Part shown: positions 18,137-27,189 of the stretch, piece after piece
Layout of the letters: every line of letters starts with the position of its first letter
Position numbering within the stretch: position 1 is the stretch's first letter
Assembly: GCF_030384665.1 (NCBI RefSeq)
Contig: NC_083680.1
Coordinates: forward strand, 405,001 to 469,000
Source: Lodderomyces elongisporus
Lineage: Eukaryota > Ascomycota > Pichiomycetes > Serinales > Debaryomycetaceae
Direction of reading: 5' to 3'
Length of the DNA: 64,000 nt
Translations under genes and position numbers: made by a program
The notes under the pieces: generated by a model
Told to the model about the DNA's origin: nothing
The model's input: only the letters and a program-made list of their open reading frames with translations
Databases searched by the model: none

Positions 18137-20983
18137 TCAAGCAGCAAAGCCTGGCGGTACTCCCTTGGCATGTCTTGCACTTTCTCCTCTTAAGCCCAAA
18201 TACAAGTCCACGGTGCCTGTATCATTTACATCATTGTCTAAGCTCAACCATTGAGCTTGCCCTTTTTCTATTAATTTCAAAACTTTGTACGCTTCAACAG
18301 AACTGTATGGTATTCCAGTAGAAGGATCAAAGTATTTCACCTCTGTACCCGTGATCATGCATGCTTTCCTATTACCATTAGGAAGATACATTCCAGTTGG
18401 AGCTTCTGTTTTGATTACAATCTCTGTTGATTCTTTTTCTTCTGCATCCTCAGATACTTCCACAATGTCTTGCTTCACACCCAAACGCGGCAACTTTCGT
18501 AACTCATCAAACAATGGATCATTTTCATCAATCTTTGCCGCAGAAATCAACAATTCATCGAACTTACCATCATAGCCACCAATCTTACTCTCGTTAATTG
18601 TAGCATATGGGTTTGTCTTTTTCCCAATCCGAAAAATGGTCTTGACATCATTCGACCTTCTCGATGCTGGCAACAAAGATTGCTTACCAAGGAGAATGGT
18701 TTTGATGTTTTGTGGATTGAGTCTGAATTCTCGTTTATCTTCAAAATCAAGCAAGCTAATACTGTTACGAGCTACTCGCTGAGCTGGACCTTCAAACACC
18801 TCTGGTGGCTTAATAGTTTCTGAGTTGGCTAAATCATTTTCATTGGTAGTTTGAGTTTGATTTCCACTTGGCTGTGGTGTTGAATTAGTGGTAGAGGGAA
18901 GATCTTCCATGGGTTCATCGGCAAATTTAACTTTTTTTACTGCAATCGCACCTTCGTCATCTGCATCATTCACGAGTCGGCTAGCCTGCTCAGCATCATC
19001 AGATTGATCAAGCTGTAAATCTGCAACGTCATTTACGTTTGGAGAAGATTTGATCAATTTTTCAGTAGCTAGAGTTTTGTCCGTTTCAATTTTAGGATTT
19101 GTACCCTTATCGTTGTGTATACTCTCTACTTGACCAATGTCGGCCCCACTTTCTTCTAAGATGGAATTTTCACTTTTCAGATCAATTTCATGGGCTGTCT
19201 TGGTGTCAGTTCCAACAGGTAATGTTTCGTTAGAGCCTTGTTGTGTTTTGTTTTCATTATCTGAACACGAGATATTTAATTCTTCACTTAGGGATAAATT
19301 CAACTGCTTTTTCTCATCTTGTTTCTCATCTTGTTTCTCATCTTGTTTCTCATCTTGTTTCTCATCTTGTTTCTCATCTTGTTTCTCATCTTGTTTCTCA
19401 TCTTGTTTCTCATCTTGTTTCTCATCTTGTTTCTCATCTTGTTTCTCATCTTGTTTCTCATCTTGTTTCTCATCTTGTTTCTCATCTTGTTTCTCATCTT
19501 GTTTCTCATCTTGTTTCTCATCTTGTTTCTCATCTTGTTTCTCATCTTGTTTCTCATCTAGTGTTTCATTTTGGTCAATCATTTCAACGGAATTTTTTGC
19601 TTGATCTCTACCTTTGTGCTCAATTTCATGCTCCAGAGTATTATTTTCCTTCAATGCATTTGATGCATTACCCTTCTCTGTCTCTAATAGCTTGGATTTG
19701 TCTACCATAGGTGTATATGCCGAATTCGAAACTTCAGTTTTAATCTTTGAAGCTTCACGTCCAGAATCGTTCAGCTCCAACGGTAAAAAGGTACCATTCA
19801 GATCTGCTTTTTTTTCACCCGGCTCGATCTTAATGACGGTTGAGGAATTGTCACCATTCTCGGAAACCTTCAGGTCTTCCATTTTACTATCTCCCTTTGA
19901 CTGTTCCACACTCAGAGGAGTGCTTACTGATGCCGCTGCCTTATTTGAGGCTGAAGGCTTTCTTTTCCTACTAGGCTTCTTCTTTTGTTTCAACTCTAGC
20001 TCTAATATTCGGCGTTGTTCTGTAACTTCTTCAATGGGCGTAACATATGTTTCACGACTCGTTATTCTTAAAACATTTTGTAGTTTAATTCGCTTCGACA
20101 ACAACGAAAGTCGCTGTCTCTCCTTTTTTATTATTTCCTGTTCTTTAAAACGATTTAATGACTCAATATTCTCCTTCTCTGTCTCTGCAGCTTGTGCAAG
20201 TCGCTCCTCTTGAGATAATTCACGCTCCTTTTTACGTTCAACATGAACATACTTTTGCCTCCGTTTTTCACTTTCTTTTAGTTTTCCAATTAACGCTTGT
20301 TTGTTTTCAAGAGTAGAGGCTCGTGAAGACGACCGCCGATTTAGAGATAAAAGCGAATCCGAAGTTACTAATTCAAGTTTTCTTTTCTTCTTTGCAGGAA
20401 TTGAGGACTGCGTCGTCGACTGAACTTTTTTGATTGTAGGGATAATTGACAGTTTCTTTGCCCTTTTCCGTCGTTTAGCTTTCTCTTGTCTTTCTAAATC
20501 CCTTTCCCCTTCACTTTCATCTGAATCTGTTGCAGATAGTTCGGAATCCGATAACTGTTCATCCAAGTTTGCAGCTGCTCCATCACTTTCTTCTTGATCA
20601 TCGCCTCCATCTTGATTTTGTCTCTTTTTAGTACCGTCTTGATTTAGTGTAGCTCTTGCATTCTTGCCTTCCTCCCCTTTGTCAACGACGTCTTCTGCTT
20701 CTGCTTCTGCTGCTTCTTCTTCTTCTTCTTCTTCTTCGAGTCCATCCAAATTCGTATTGTCGAACTCATCCTCCTCATCCACAAACTCTTCGTCGTCTGC
20801 ATCTTCTTGAAAAAGAAGGTTGACGTTTTCGTCGTCCTCTGTAGTAAATCTATTAGTGGATTCTTGTTTCTCGTTCGCCTCTTCCTCCAACTGAATCAAC
20901 TGTTTCAATCTCGATCCAGCATTGGATCGTCTAGCTCTTGAGGCTATCAAACTTTCAAATACTTCATCTTCTGAGTCACTCAT
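18137..20983 (-). CDS. VPS72: SWR1-complex subunit Vps72/Swc2 (YL1 family)
   Basis: Vps72 binds H2A.Z-H2B and hands it to the SWR1 remodeller for nucleosome exchange. The N-terminus (SLIASRARRSNAGSRLKQL), followed by a long acidic stretch (EEFVDEEDEF and Glu runs), is the YL1 histone-binding pattern; RKRAKKLSIIPTIKKVQ and the coiled SQEERLAQAAETEKENIESL region follow. The C-terminal YL1_C domain (about 870-905) reads KACMITGTEVKYFDPSTGIPYSS. At 948 residues it is longer than S. cerevisiae Vps72 (795). The excess includes a tandem DEKQ tract of about 84 residues coded by a 12-bp minisatellite. It diverges from COQ3. Confidence 0.93.
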   Translation of the reverse strand: MSDSEDEVFESLIASRARRSNAGSRLKQLIQLEEEANEKQESTNRFTTEDDENVNLLFQEDADDEEFVDEEDEFDNTNLDGLEEEEEEEEAAEAEAEDVVDKGEEGKNARATLNQDGTKKRQNQDGGDDQEESDGAAANLDEQLSDSELSATDSDESEGERDLERQEKAKRRKRAKKLSIIPTIKKVQSTTQSSIPAKKKRKLELVTSDSLLSLNRRSSSRASTLENKQALIGKLKESEKRRQKYVHVERKKERELSQEERLAQAAETEKENIESLNRFKEQEIIKKERQRLSLLSKRIKLQNVLRITSRETYVTPIEEVTEQRRILELELKQKKKPSRKRKPSASNKAAASVSTPLSVEQSKGDSKMEDLKVSENGDNSSTVIKIEPGEKKADLNGTFLPLELNDSGREASKIKTEVSNSAYTPMVDKSKLLETEKGNASNALKENNTLEHEIEHKGRDQAKNSVEMIDQNETLDEKQDEKQDEKQDEKQDEKQDEKQDEKQDEKQDEKQDEKQDEKQDEKQDEKQDEKQDEKQDEKQDEKQDEKQDEKQDEKQDEKKQLNLSLSEELNISCSDNENKTQQGSNETLPVGTDTKTAHEIDLKSENSILEESGADIGQVESIHNDKGTNPKIETDKTLATEKLIKSSPNVNDVADLQLDQSDDAEQASRLVNDADDEGAIAVKKVKFADEPMEDLPSTTNSTPQPSGNQTQTTNENDLANSETIKPPEVFEGPAQRVARNSISLLDFEDKREFRLNPQNIKTILLGKQSLLPASRRSNDVKTIFRIGKKTNPYATINESKIGGYDGKFDELLISAAKIDENDPLFDELRKLPRLGVKQDIVEVSEDAEEKESTEIVIKTEAPTGMYLPNGNRKACMITGTEVKYFDPSTGIPYSSVEAYKVLKLIEKGQAQWLSLDNDVNDTGTVDLYLGLRGESARHAKGVPPGFAA
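19310..19561 (-). repeat. 12-bp minisatellite coding (DEKQ)n inside VPS72
   Basis: Twenty identical 12-bp units (plus-strand TTTCTCATCTTG) followed by one variant unit at 19550-19561. The identity of all 20 copies, including third codon positions, points to recent expansion or ongoing homogenisation. The unit is a multiple of three, so copy number can vary without breaking the gene. Long ORFs in other frames here are by-products of the repeat. Confidence 0.95.
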
Positions 20984-21365
20984 GAATTAATAACAGTGTC
21001 GTCACTGGTAACTTGTGTATCCTTTATGCAGAAAAAAAAAGAATAATATAAAGTGTTTCAAGCACCTTAGAATAAAGTGAAAAAAGAGAACAAAATTTCG
21101 CGACTACGAAAAATTGCAGCACCACTCACACCTTACCATTGCTTAATTAAAATAATTCCACCCAAGCACTCAGAAACATTAGCACTCAAGTCCAATATAG
21201 AGCCCCAATAGCTTGATTTTCTTTGTTTTCTTTGTTTTCACATTTTTTCTTATCTTCACTTATCTTTTCTATTCTTTTTTTTTATTTTTCATTAAAAATT
21301 TGGTTCATCTATTTTCGATATCAATTGAGATAGAAAAATACGCAATTAATCCAACAAACCGTTAC
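20984..21365. promoter_or_regulatory. Divergent promoter VPS72/COQ3
   Basis: Shared upstream region of 382 bp. It contains an SCB-like TTTCGCG at 21096-21102 and poly(T) runs. The COQ3 frame is open upstream of its ATG but only from a TTG, in a Phe-rich poly(T) stretch that is not protein-like. Confidence 0.5.
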
Positions 21366-22319
21366 ATGACAAGACTATGCCGCTTGAACCCGGCTTTGAA
21401 GCTGTTCAGACTGCTTAGCAACTCTGCCCCATTTTTTCATCAAAATGCATCTGGTTATACTTCATCCTCGCAATCTGAAATGTCGCATTTCAATGCCTTG
21501 GCATCATCGTGGTGGGATGTCAACGGCCCACAGAGAATCTTGCATAAAATGAATTTGTTGCGCATGGACTTTATCAATAGTACCTTGAAACTGCATCTCA
21601 AGCTTAATGCGAATAGCGGACCTGTACTAGATGATGTCTATATTCCTGCATTTAATGTCAATTTATTACCACCGCAGGTTCAAGAAAGGATAGTCGAGGA
21701 CCAAGAGACAAGGAGGAAAGAGTTACTTGAACATACCAGACTACGAGTATTAGACGTTGGCTGTGGAGGAGGAATTTTATCAGAGTCAATTGCTCGCTTA
21801 CCATTTGTTGAGAGTGTTAAAGGTATTGACTTATCATCTGATGTACTCGAGGCAGCAAAGATTCATCGCGATAAAGACCCCATTCTTACAGATAAGCTTT
21901 CGTATGAACAAATTGCTTTGGAAAATATCCCTAGAGACGAGAAATACGATATCGTCACTATGTTTGAAGTCTTGGAACATGTCGATTACCCTTCGCGAGT
22001 ACTTGAAGAAGGACTACAAAGACTCGATGTTGGTGGATGGTTATTCCTATCGACGATTAACAGGGACCCTATAAGTTGGTTTACCACAATATTTATGGGT
22101 GAACACCTCTTAAGGATAGTACCCGTTGGAACGCATACATTGGAGAAGTATATCAATCAGTATGAAATCAAGGATTGGATGGATGAAGACACCGATAGAA
22201 AAAAACAGTTTAAGATTGAGGATACTAAAGGTTGCATTTATTTACCAGCTTATGGGTGGAAGTTTACATCTTGCCCGGATGTCGGTAACTACTTTATGGC
22301 AATTCAAAGGAAGTTTTAA
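21366..22319 (+). CDS. COQ3: Ubiquinone biosynthesis O-methyltransferase Coq3, mitochondrial
   Basis: Coq3 performs both SAM-dependent O-methylations of coenzyme Q synthesis on the matrix face of the inner membrane. The 317-residue product shows a basic presequence (MTRLCRLNPALKLFRLL), then the UbiG/Coq3 signature FNALASSWWDVNGPQRILHKMN, SAM motif I LRVLDVGCGGGILSESIARL (from about 126), motif II region DIVTMFEVLEHVDYP, and STINRDPISWFTTIFMGEHLLRIVP with GTHTLEKYI. I start at the ATG at 21366; the open frame upstream begins with TTG and is poly(T)-coded. Length matches S. cerevisiae Coq3 (312). It converges on VPS60. Confidence 0.95.
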   Translation: MTRLCRLNPALKLFRLLSNSAPFFHQNASGYTSSSQSEMSHFNALASSWWDVNGPQRILHKMNLLRMDFINSTLKLHLKLNANSGPVLDDVYIPAFNVNLLPPQVQERIVEDQETRRKELLEHTRLRVLDVGCGGGILSESIARLPFVESVKGIDLSSDVLEAAKIHRDKDPILTDKLSYEQIALENIPRDEKYDIVTMFEVLEHVDYPSRVLEEGLQRLDVGGWLFLSTINRDPISWFTTIFMGEHLLRIVPVGTHTLEKYINQYEIKDWMDEDTDRKKQFKIEDTKGCIYLPAYGWKFTSCPDVGNYFMAIQRKF

Positions 22320-22632
22320 AAGAAAGCAAAATATTATAATCAAGACTTCAGCAGACAACGATTTTGGAGCTAAAATGATTGCGATGTAGTAAAAGTTATG
22401 AAATCGTACAAAACAAAGAACAACAACAATAATAATTACAACAATAATAATAACAACAACATTAACAACAAAGATAACAACAATAACAACAATTACTACA
22501 AAACATTGGTATAGATACAGACTGAAACGTGAATGTATTTGTATGTATAGGTATACGTGTGAATGTAAATATATACGCACCATATATACGTAGATATGTA
22601 TGTAAATTTGTATGTAATTATTGAGCAATGTA
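22320..22632. other. Convergent spacer COQ3/VPS60
   Basis: Shared 3' flank with AAC/AAT triplet repeats at about 22419-22500 and TGTATG-like repeats after 22530. Such UA-rich runs suit yeast 3'-end processing. No gene is seen. Confidence 0.5.
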
Positions 22633-23286
22633 TCAATTAGCTACTTTCTCTGCCTCGGGTTCTTCATCAATGAATGTTGGAAGCTTGTTTGCCGGAGCCG
22701 AGGTATCATTCAAGTAGCTTGGTGCACCAATGCCACTCTCAGCCATTTCGTTTTCGAAATCCATTTCTTCTCCTAGTGCCTCCAATTCGGCATCTAACTC
22801 CGATTCACTTATATCTTCTGGAACATCATAGCTTGTAGAGAGAGATTCTTGTAATTCGTTTCCCTTTTCAATCAAGTCAATCATTTCATCTTGTAAGTTT
22901 TCAATTTCATCAATACTAATCTTGCCATATGTTTTTTTAAGCTCCTTGTTTGCAGTCTTCATGGCATTAATTGTCACCATTGTGTTTTGCAAATTATCTG
23001 TTGTCATCGATGCCTGCGTCATGTTCCAGCTTTGGCTCTCCAATTGATCTTTTTGTGACTCGATTTGTTTTCTTTGTCTTAAAAGCTTCATCGCTTTTTG
23101 CTTCAACGTTGACTTTGCTGGTCCTTCTCTCATATTTCGCAATTTACTCTGTATCGAGCTCAACTCCATATTCAATTTATTCAATTTGACATCAAGAGAT
23201 CCAGCCTTGTCGTCTAGTCGCTTAATTGCATCATCTAGTGACGGAGCAGGTGTCTTGCTTTTAGAAGTTCCAAAGATTCTATTCAT
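22633..23286 (-). CDS. VPS60: ESCRT-III-like protein Vps60 (CHMP5 family)
   Basis: A 217-residue Snf7-fold protein acting with ESCRT-III at endosomes, where Vps60 recruits Vta1 and promotes Vps4-driven disassembly during multivesicular body sorting. The N-terminus MNRIFGTSKSKTPAPSLDDAIKRLD, the RNMREGPAKSTLKQKAMKLLRQRK segment and the SWNMTQASMTTDNLQNT helix are the CHMP5/Vps60 pattern. The charged helical core is followed by an acidic C-terminal tail (EDISESELDAELEALGEEMDF) of the MIM-bearing type. Length is close to S. cerevisiae Vps60 (229). It shares a divergent promoter with the Fpg gene. Confidence 0.94.
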   Translation of the reverse strand: MNRIFGTSKSKTPAPSLDDAIKRLDDKAGSLDVKLNKLNMELSSIQSKLRNMREGPAKSTLKQKAMKLLRQRKQIESQKDQLESQSWNMTQASMTTDNLQNTMVTINAMKTANKELKKTYGKISIDEIENLQDEMIDLIEKGNELQESLSTSYDVPEDISESELDAELEALGEEMDFENEMAESGIGAPSYLNDTSAPANKLPTFIDEEPEAEKVAN

Positions 23287-23918
23287 TTTGCTGATATGTT
23301 AATAGTTAGTGAAACGTTGATGATGTAATAATGAAGTATTTGTAACGTGTTAATGAGACGTTAGTAAAGTGATAGTAAAGTATTAATGGTTTTAGATACA
23401 AAACTGGTACTAGTATTAATGGAAGTTGCGGGTGAGTTGAGGTTTGAGGTCAAGTATGTAGAAGAAGATCATTTACAATTGAGGGCGTTTTCGACGCCGC
23501 GCAAGGAGATAAGATGTTACTTTACAGGCAAAAACTGGTAATCAGTTCGGTTTATTTTATAGAGCAACAGATACAAAACAAAATGGCAACAAAGACAACT
23601 AAAGCATTCATATAGACCTAAACTTATTATCCAACAAATGTAAACTCTTTAGGACCAATGTGATACAATATAAGAGAGAAACAGAAAAAGTTTCCGTTGA
23701 TGAATACAAACTCATATTGTGGAGTTTTTTTCCTGATCTTTGCCCAAGGCTATTTCTCCTGAATTTGACGTAGCAATCTTTATTTAGCCAATCGATAATG
23801 TTTTTTTTTTTCTTTTTCATTTTTTAAATGCAAATAAAAAAATAATAATGATCGATTAAATTCTTTTAGATGAACAATTCTTCAAGTACAGAAAAGTCTA
23901 TTAGCATACTTAACTAGA
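23287..23918. promoter_or_regulatory. Divergent promoter VPS60/FPG
   Basis: Between the two starts lie 632 bp. A GTTAATGAGACGTTAGTAAAG-like repeat region (about 23290-23390) borders VPS60, and a short GC-richer patch sits near 23484-23510. A 70-codon minus-strand ORF at 23608-23820 begins in poly(A) and looks spurious. Confidence 0.45.
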
Positions 23919-25596
23919 ATGCCAGAAGTCTCAGAGGTATGATTTTTTTTTTTTTAAAAAATGGGGAGACAGAGGTGTCTGTTGTACATATGATTTGAAA
24001 TTTGACAAATGTCTAGAGACTAACGATTTCCTCCTTGTTTTTTTTTTATAGGTTGCACATGTTTGTGCTATGCTCAAAAGAAATGTCCTTGGGTGCAAAA
24101 TCAGCAGTGTTGATTTGCCAATCGATCGTCTACTCTGGCCAGCAATGAAAATAGCAGATGACCCCGAGATTACAGCAAGTTCAATTAAGAGCAAGTTGTT
24201 GAACAGTATTATCGTATCAGTTGGTAGACATGGCAAGTATTTTTGGATGCGGTTGAAGCAGCCAAAGATGGAACACACCCAAGTGTTATTAATGCACCTT
24301 GGAATGACTGGTCGGATCAAACTATGCAATGTCGAATCTGAACTTGTCTTTATGGAAAATGGTGGCGATAAAAAATTACTCGAAGAAGAGCTAGCCAAAG
24401 AGAAAGACAAGAATGTGGTCACTAGTTCGAGAGTTAAAATGGCCATGGAAGTGGGACAGAAACAAGGAGTACAGAGAGGGAATACGGAAGTTAAGATCGA
24501 GCTGGAAGGAGAAACATCTTCTTGGCCGCCCAAGTTTACAAAGCTTGAGATGACTTTGCGGCAAGACTCTGACCATGGAAATGAAGAATTTTGGGCTTTT
24601 GTTGATCCAAGACGTCTTGGTAGAATTAGACTTCTCGAAGGAGAAGAAATTCAAACAGACGAAGGATTGTTGAAAACACCACCTTTAGATTTGCAAGGAC
24701 CCGACTACAGCAAACCACCCACTAGATGTCTTTCAGACCCATCCAGTGCTGTTTTTGTAAGCGGTGATCCCGACCCTGATCACCATGGTAGGCCGCGTCC
24801 TAGTTTAGAAGAATTTTCTCAAGTGGTGCTCAAGTCTAAAAAGACGATCAAGTCAATGCTACTTGATCAAGCACGGTTTGCCGGTGTTGGAAATTGGGTA
24901 GCTGACGAAGTTTTATTTCATGCTAAATTACACCCCGAAGAAGTGTTGCCTTTAAAGATTAAGTTAGACTCCCCAGTCTTGTACACATTGTACAAGTCTT
25001 TGATACATGTATGCGAGACATCAGTTGCCTTAGAAGGAAGTGCGAGAAGATTTCCAGAAAATTGGTTAATGCGTCATAGATGGGGTAAAGGAAGAAAAAG
25101 AGATGGACCGCACCAAACAGCTGAAGGTATCTTGTTGGATCATATAACGGTTGGGGGTCGTACTAGTTGCTACGCCCCAAGTGTACAGAAACTTTTAAAG
25201 CCAGAACCAGGTGTTAATAAAGTTCAGGAGAAACCACAAAAGGGAACTAAAACAAATGGGGATGGTGTTAGTATTACAAGGACGAACAAAGTAAAACGTA
25301 GGCTTGAGCAGCAAGATGAACGTAAGGTCAAGGACAAAGACAAAGACAAAGACAAGGGAGGAGTTGAAGTTAAAGATAAAGACGAAATTGAAGATAAAGA
25401 TGAGATAAAAGAAGAAGTAGAAGTAGAAGAAGAAGAAGCAGAACAACAACAACAGCAACGAGATCTAGAGACAAATGTTATAAAAACCAATAAGAGGATA
25501 AAGATAGAAAAAGTAGAACCAAAGACAAATGTTGTTCGCAATGGCATCAGAAAATCCGCCAGGTTAAGATCGAGATTAAAGCCAACAATAGACTAA
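23919..25596 (+). CDS. FPG1: Fungal Fpg/Nei-type DNA glycosylase (spliced)
   Basis: Exon 1 is only 23919-23936 (ATG plus five codons) and exon 2 is 24052-25596, with a 115-nt intron (GTATGA donor, GACTAAC branch at 24018-24024, TATAG acceptor). The spliced 520-residue protein begins MPEVSEVAHVCAMLKRNVLG. Pro2 is the Schiff-base nucleophile of this family after Met removal and Glu3 the general acid, so both come from exon 1. Later marks are the conserved Lys in VGRHGKYFW (about 67), MHLGMTGRI, the helix-two-turn-helix around DQARFAGVGNWVADEVL (about 275-300), and a zincless finger GGRTSCYAPSVQ (about 373) as in plant and fungal Fpg proteins. The Lys/Glu-rich tail is low complexity. These enzymes excise formamidopyrimidines and other oxidised bases. 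Confidence 0.93.
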
Positions 25597-26088
25597 CTGT
25601 GTTTATAGACGTAGAAGCATCTTATTGTAAATAAAAAAAGCTGAAATGAAATTACAAGTACTACAAGTGCAATTCAAATGCGCGTTATCAAGTTCCGCAC
25701 TTTCCCTTTTGAGAATGTAATTCCGCACCCACATAATACTTCCCGCTAATCGATAACGCGCTACTTATCAACGAAGATGGAAGTGGAAGGGCAGGAGTAA
25801 TTAAGGGAGAGAAGAAAAGGTAAGAAATGATGAAGGAGGAGGAGGAGAAGGAGGAGGTGGTGGAAAGGGCGGGGGAAAAGAGGGAAACAAAAACCAATTT
25901 TAAGATTAAATTAGATCAACTATATAAATAGCAAAAGATCTTTCATAACAAAGTGATACGACCGGCCCTAAAAAGAAGAAGAAGAAGAAAAAGAAGAAAA
26001 AAAAGAAACAAAAAATTAAGTTTTTGATTTTCAATTGTTTTATTTTTTTTTTAACCCTTTTCAATTTGATTAACTCTTTATAGATATA
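25597..26088. promoter_or_regulatory. FPG-ureohydrolase spacer
   Basis: Contains a purine-rich GGAGGA stretch at about 25826-25880, a TATA element at 25921, and A-rich leader repeats (AAGAAG near 25974-25996). No gene is supported. Confidence 0.5.
25921..25930 (+). promoter_or_regulatory. TATA element of the ureohydrolase gene
   Basis: TATATAAATA lies about 160 bp before the ATG at 26089 and fits the TATAWAWR consensus, suggesting a TATA-dependent, regulated promoter. Confidence 0.5.
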
Positions 26089-27189
26089 ATGAAACTCTTA
26101 TTGACATTGCTTGGTATACTCCAAGTATGTATTGCTACAGACTTGGAGGAAAAGTGGGGTAGTTTATGGCAATTTCAAGGCATTGCAACATTTGCCCATT
26201 TAGAGCATACTCAATGCTTAGTCAACCCCAAGGAATCATTTGATGTTGCCGTTATAGGTGTTCCATTTGATACTGCAGTTTCGTACCGTCCGGGTGCAAG
26301 GTTTGGTCCAAGAGCCATTCGTGATGCATCGCAACGTCAATATAGTTTGCGTGGCTTTAATCATAGGGCTTTGTTCAACCCGTATAAATCATGGGCCAAA
26401 ATCATCGACTGTGGAGATATACCCGTGACACCAATGGATAATCATCTTGCATTTAAGCAAATGGATATTGCCTTTGATGAGTTGTTGCAAAGATCATCAG
26501 CTAATGATTCCCGGGTCCCTCCTAGATATGTTGTGCTTGGCGGTGATCATTCTGTATTGTTACCACATTTGAGAGCTTTGAAGAAGCATTATGGACGTTT
26601 AAATGTTTTGCATTTTGACGCACATCTAGATACGTGGTCACCACTGAAATACCCCTCGTTTTGGAGAACGGACCAGAACGACTTGAATCATGGTTCAATG
26701 TTGTGGCAAGCGCACGAAGAAGGGCTAACCACAAATCGGAATGTTCATGCTGGTGTACGCACTAAACTTTCAGGGATAGAAGATTATCAAGATGATGATG
26801 CACAGAACTGGGTTAGGATTGAAGCCGATGATATTTGGTTGAAAGGTCCTCAGTACGTTGTTGATAAGATCTTGGAAACCATACCAAAAGATTCACCAAC
26901 TTACCTCTCTGTTGATATTGATGTTCTTGATCCAGGGTTTGCATCTGGTACGGGAACTCAAGAATCTGGAGGATGGTTACCCAGGGAGTTAATTCATATA
27001 CTACGCGGAGTCGAAGAGTTAACTATAGTTGGCGCAGACGTGGTTGAGGTTGCACCAGCTTATGATGTATCGGAGGTCACAGCTACAAATGGAGCACAAA
27101 TGGCGTTTGAGATATTGACGAGCATGGTGAAAAAGGGCAACGTTGACAAAAACATAGTTGACCGCACCATCGAGATTTTTGAAAGTTGA
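26089..27189 (+). CDS. Agmatinase-like ureohydrolase with N-terminal signal peptide
   Basis: A 366-residue member of the arginase/agmatinase superfamily, which hydrolyses guanidino compounds to urea with a binuclear Mn2+ centre. Metal ligands lie in GGDHS (about 150), DAHLD (about 174-178) and the DIDVLDP block (about 276-283), which is followed by GFASGTGTQESGG. VIGVPFDTAVSYRPGARFGPRAIR is the agmatinase-type entry motif, so agmatinase or a guanidino-acid hydrolase fits better than arginase. The protein opens with MKLLLTLLGILQVCIATDLE, which looks like a cleavable secretion signal. That is unusual for a bacterial-type agmatinase, but related fungal proteins have it. Substrate and site of action are inferences. 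Confidence 0.88.
   Translation: MKLLLTLLGILQVCIATDLEEKWGSLWQFQGIATFAHLEHTQCLVNPKESFDVAVIGVPFDTAVSYRPGARFGPRAIRDASQRQYSLRGFNHRALFNPYKSWAKIIDCGDIPVTPMDNHLAFKQMDIAFDELLQRSSANDSRVPPRYVVLGGDHSVLLPHLRALKKHYGRLNVLHFDAHLDTWSPLKYPSFWRTDQNDLNHGSMLWQAHEEGLTTNRNVHAGVRTKLSGIEDYQDDDAQNWVRIEADDIWLKGPQYVVDKILETIPKDSPTYLSVDIDVLDPGFASGTGTQESGGWLPRELIHILRGVEELTIVGADVVEVAPAYDVSEVTATNGAQMAFEILTSMVKKGNVDKNIVDRTIEIFES

Noticed and set aside
19310..19561. CRISPR-like regular repeat
   Set aside because: Units are contiguous with no spacers and lie in frame inside a eukaryotic gene.
19137..19710. Long ORFs in other frames over the VPS72 repeat
   Set aside because: The 12-bp unit has no stop in several frames, so they are open by construction; composition is purely repetitive.
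21213..21365. N-terminal extension of COQ3 with a Phe-rich stretch
   Set aside because: It begins with TTG and is coded by promoter poly(T); the ATG at 21366 starts a normal presequence.
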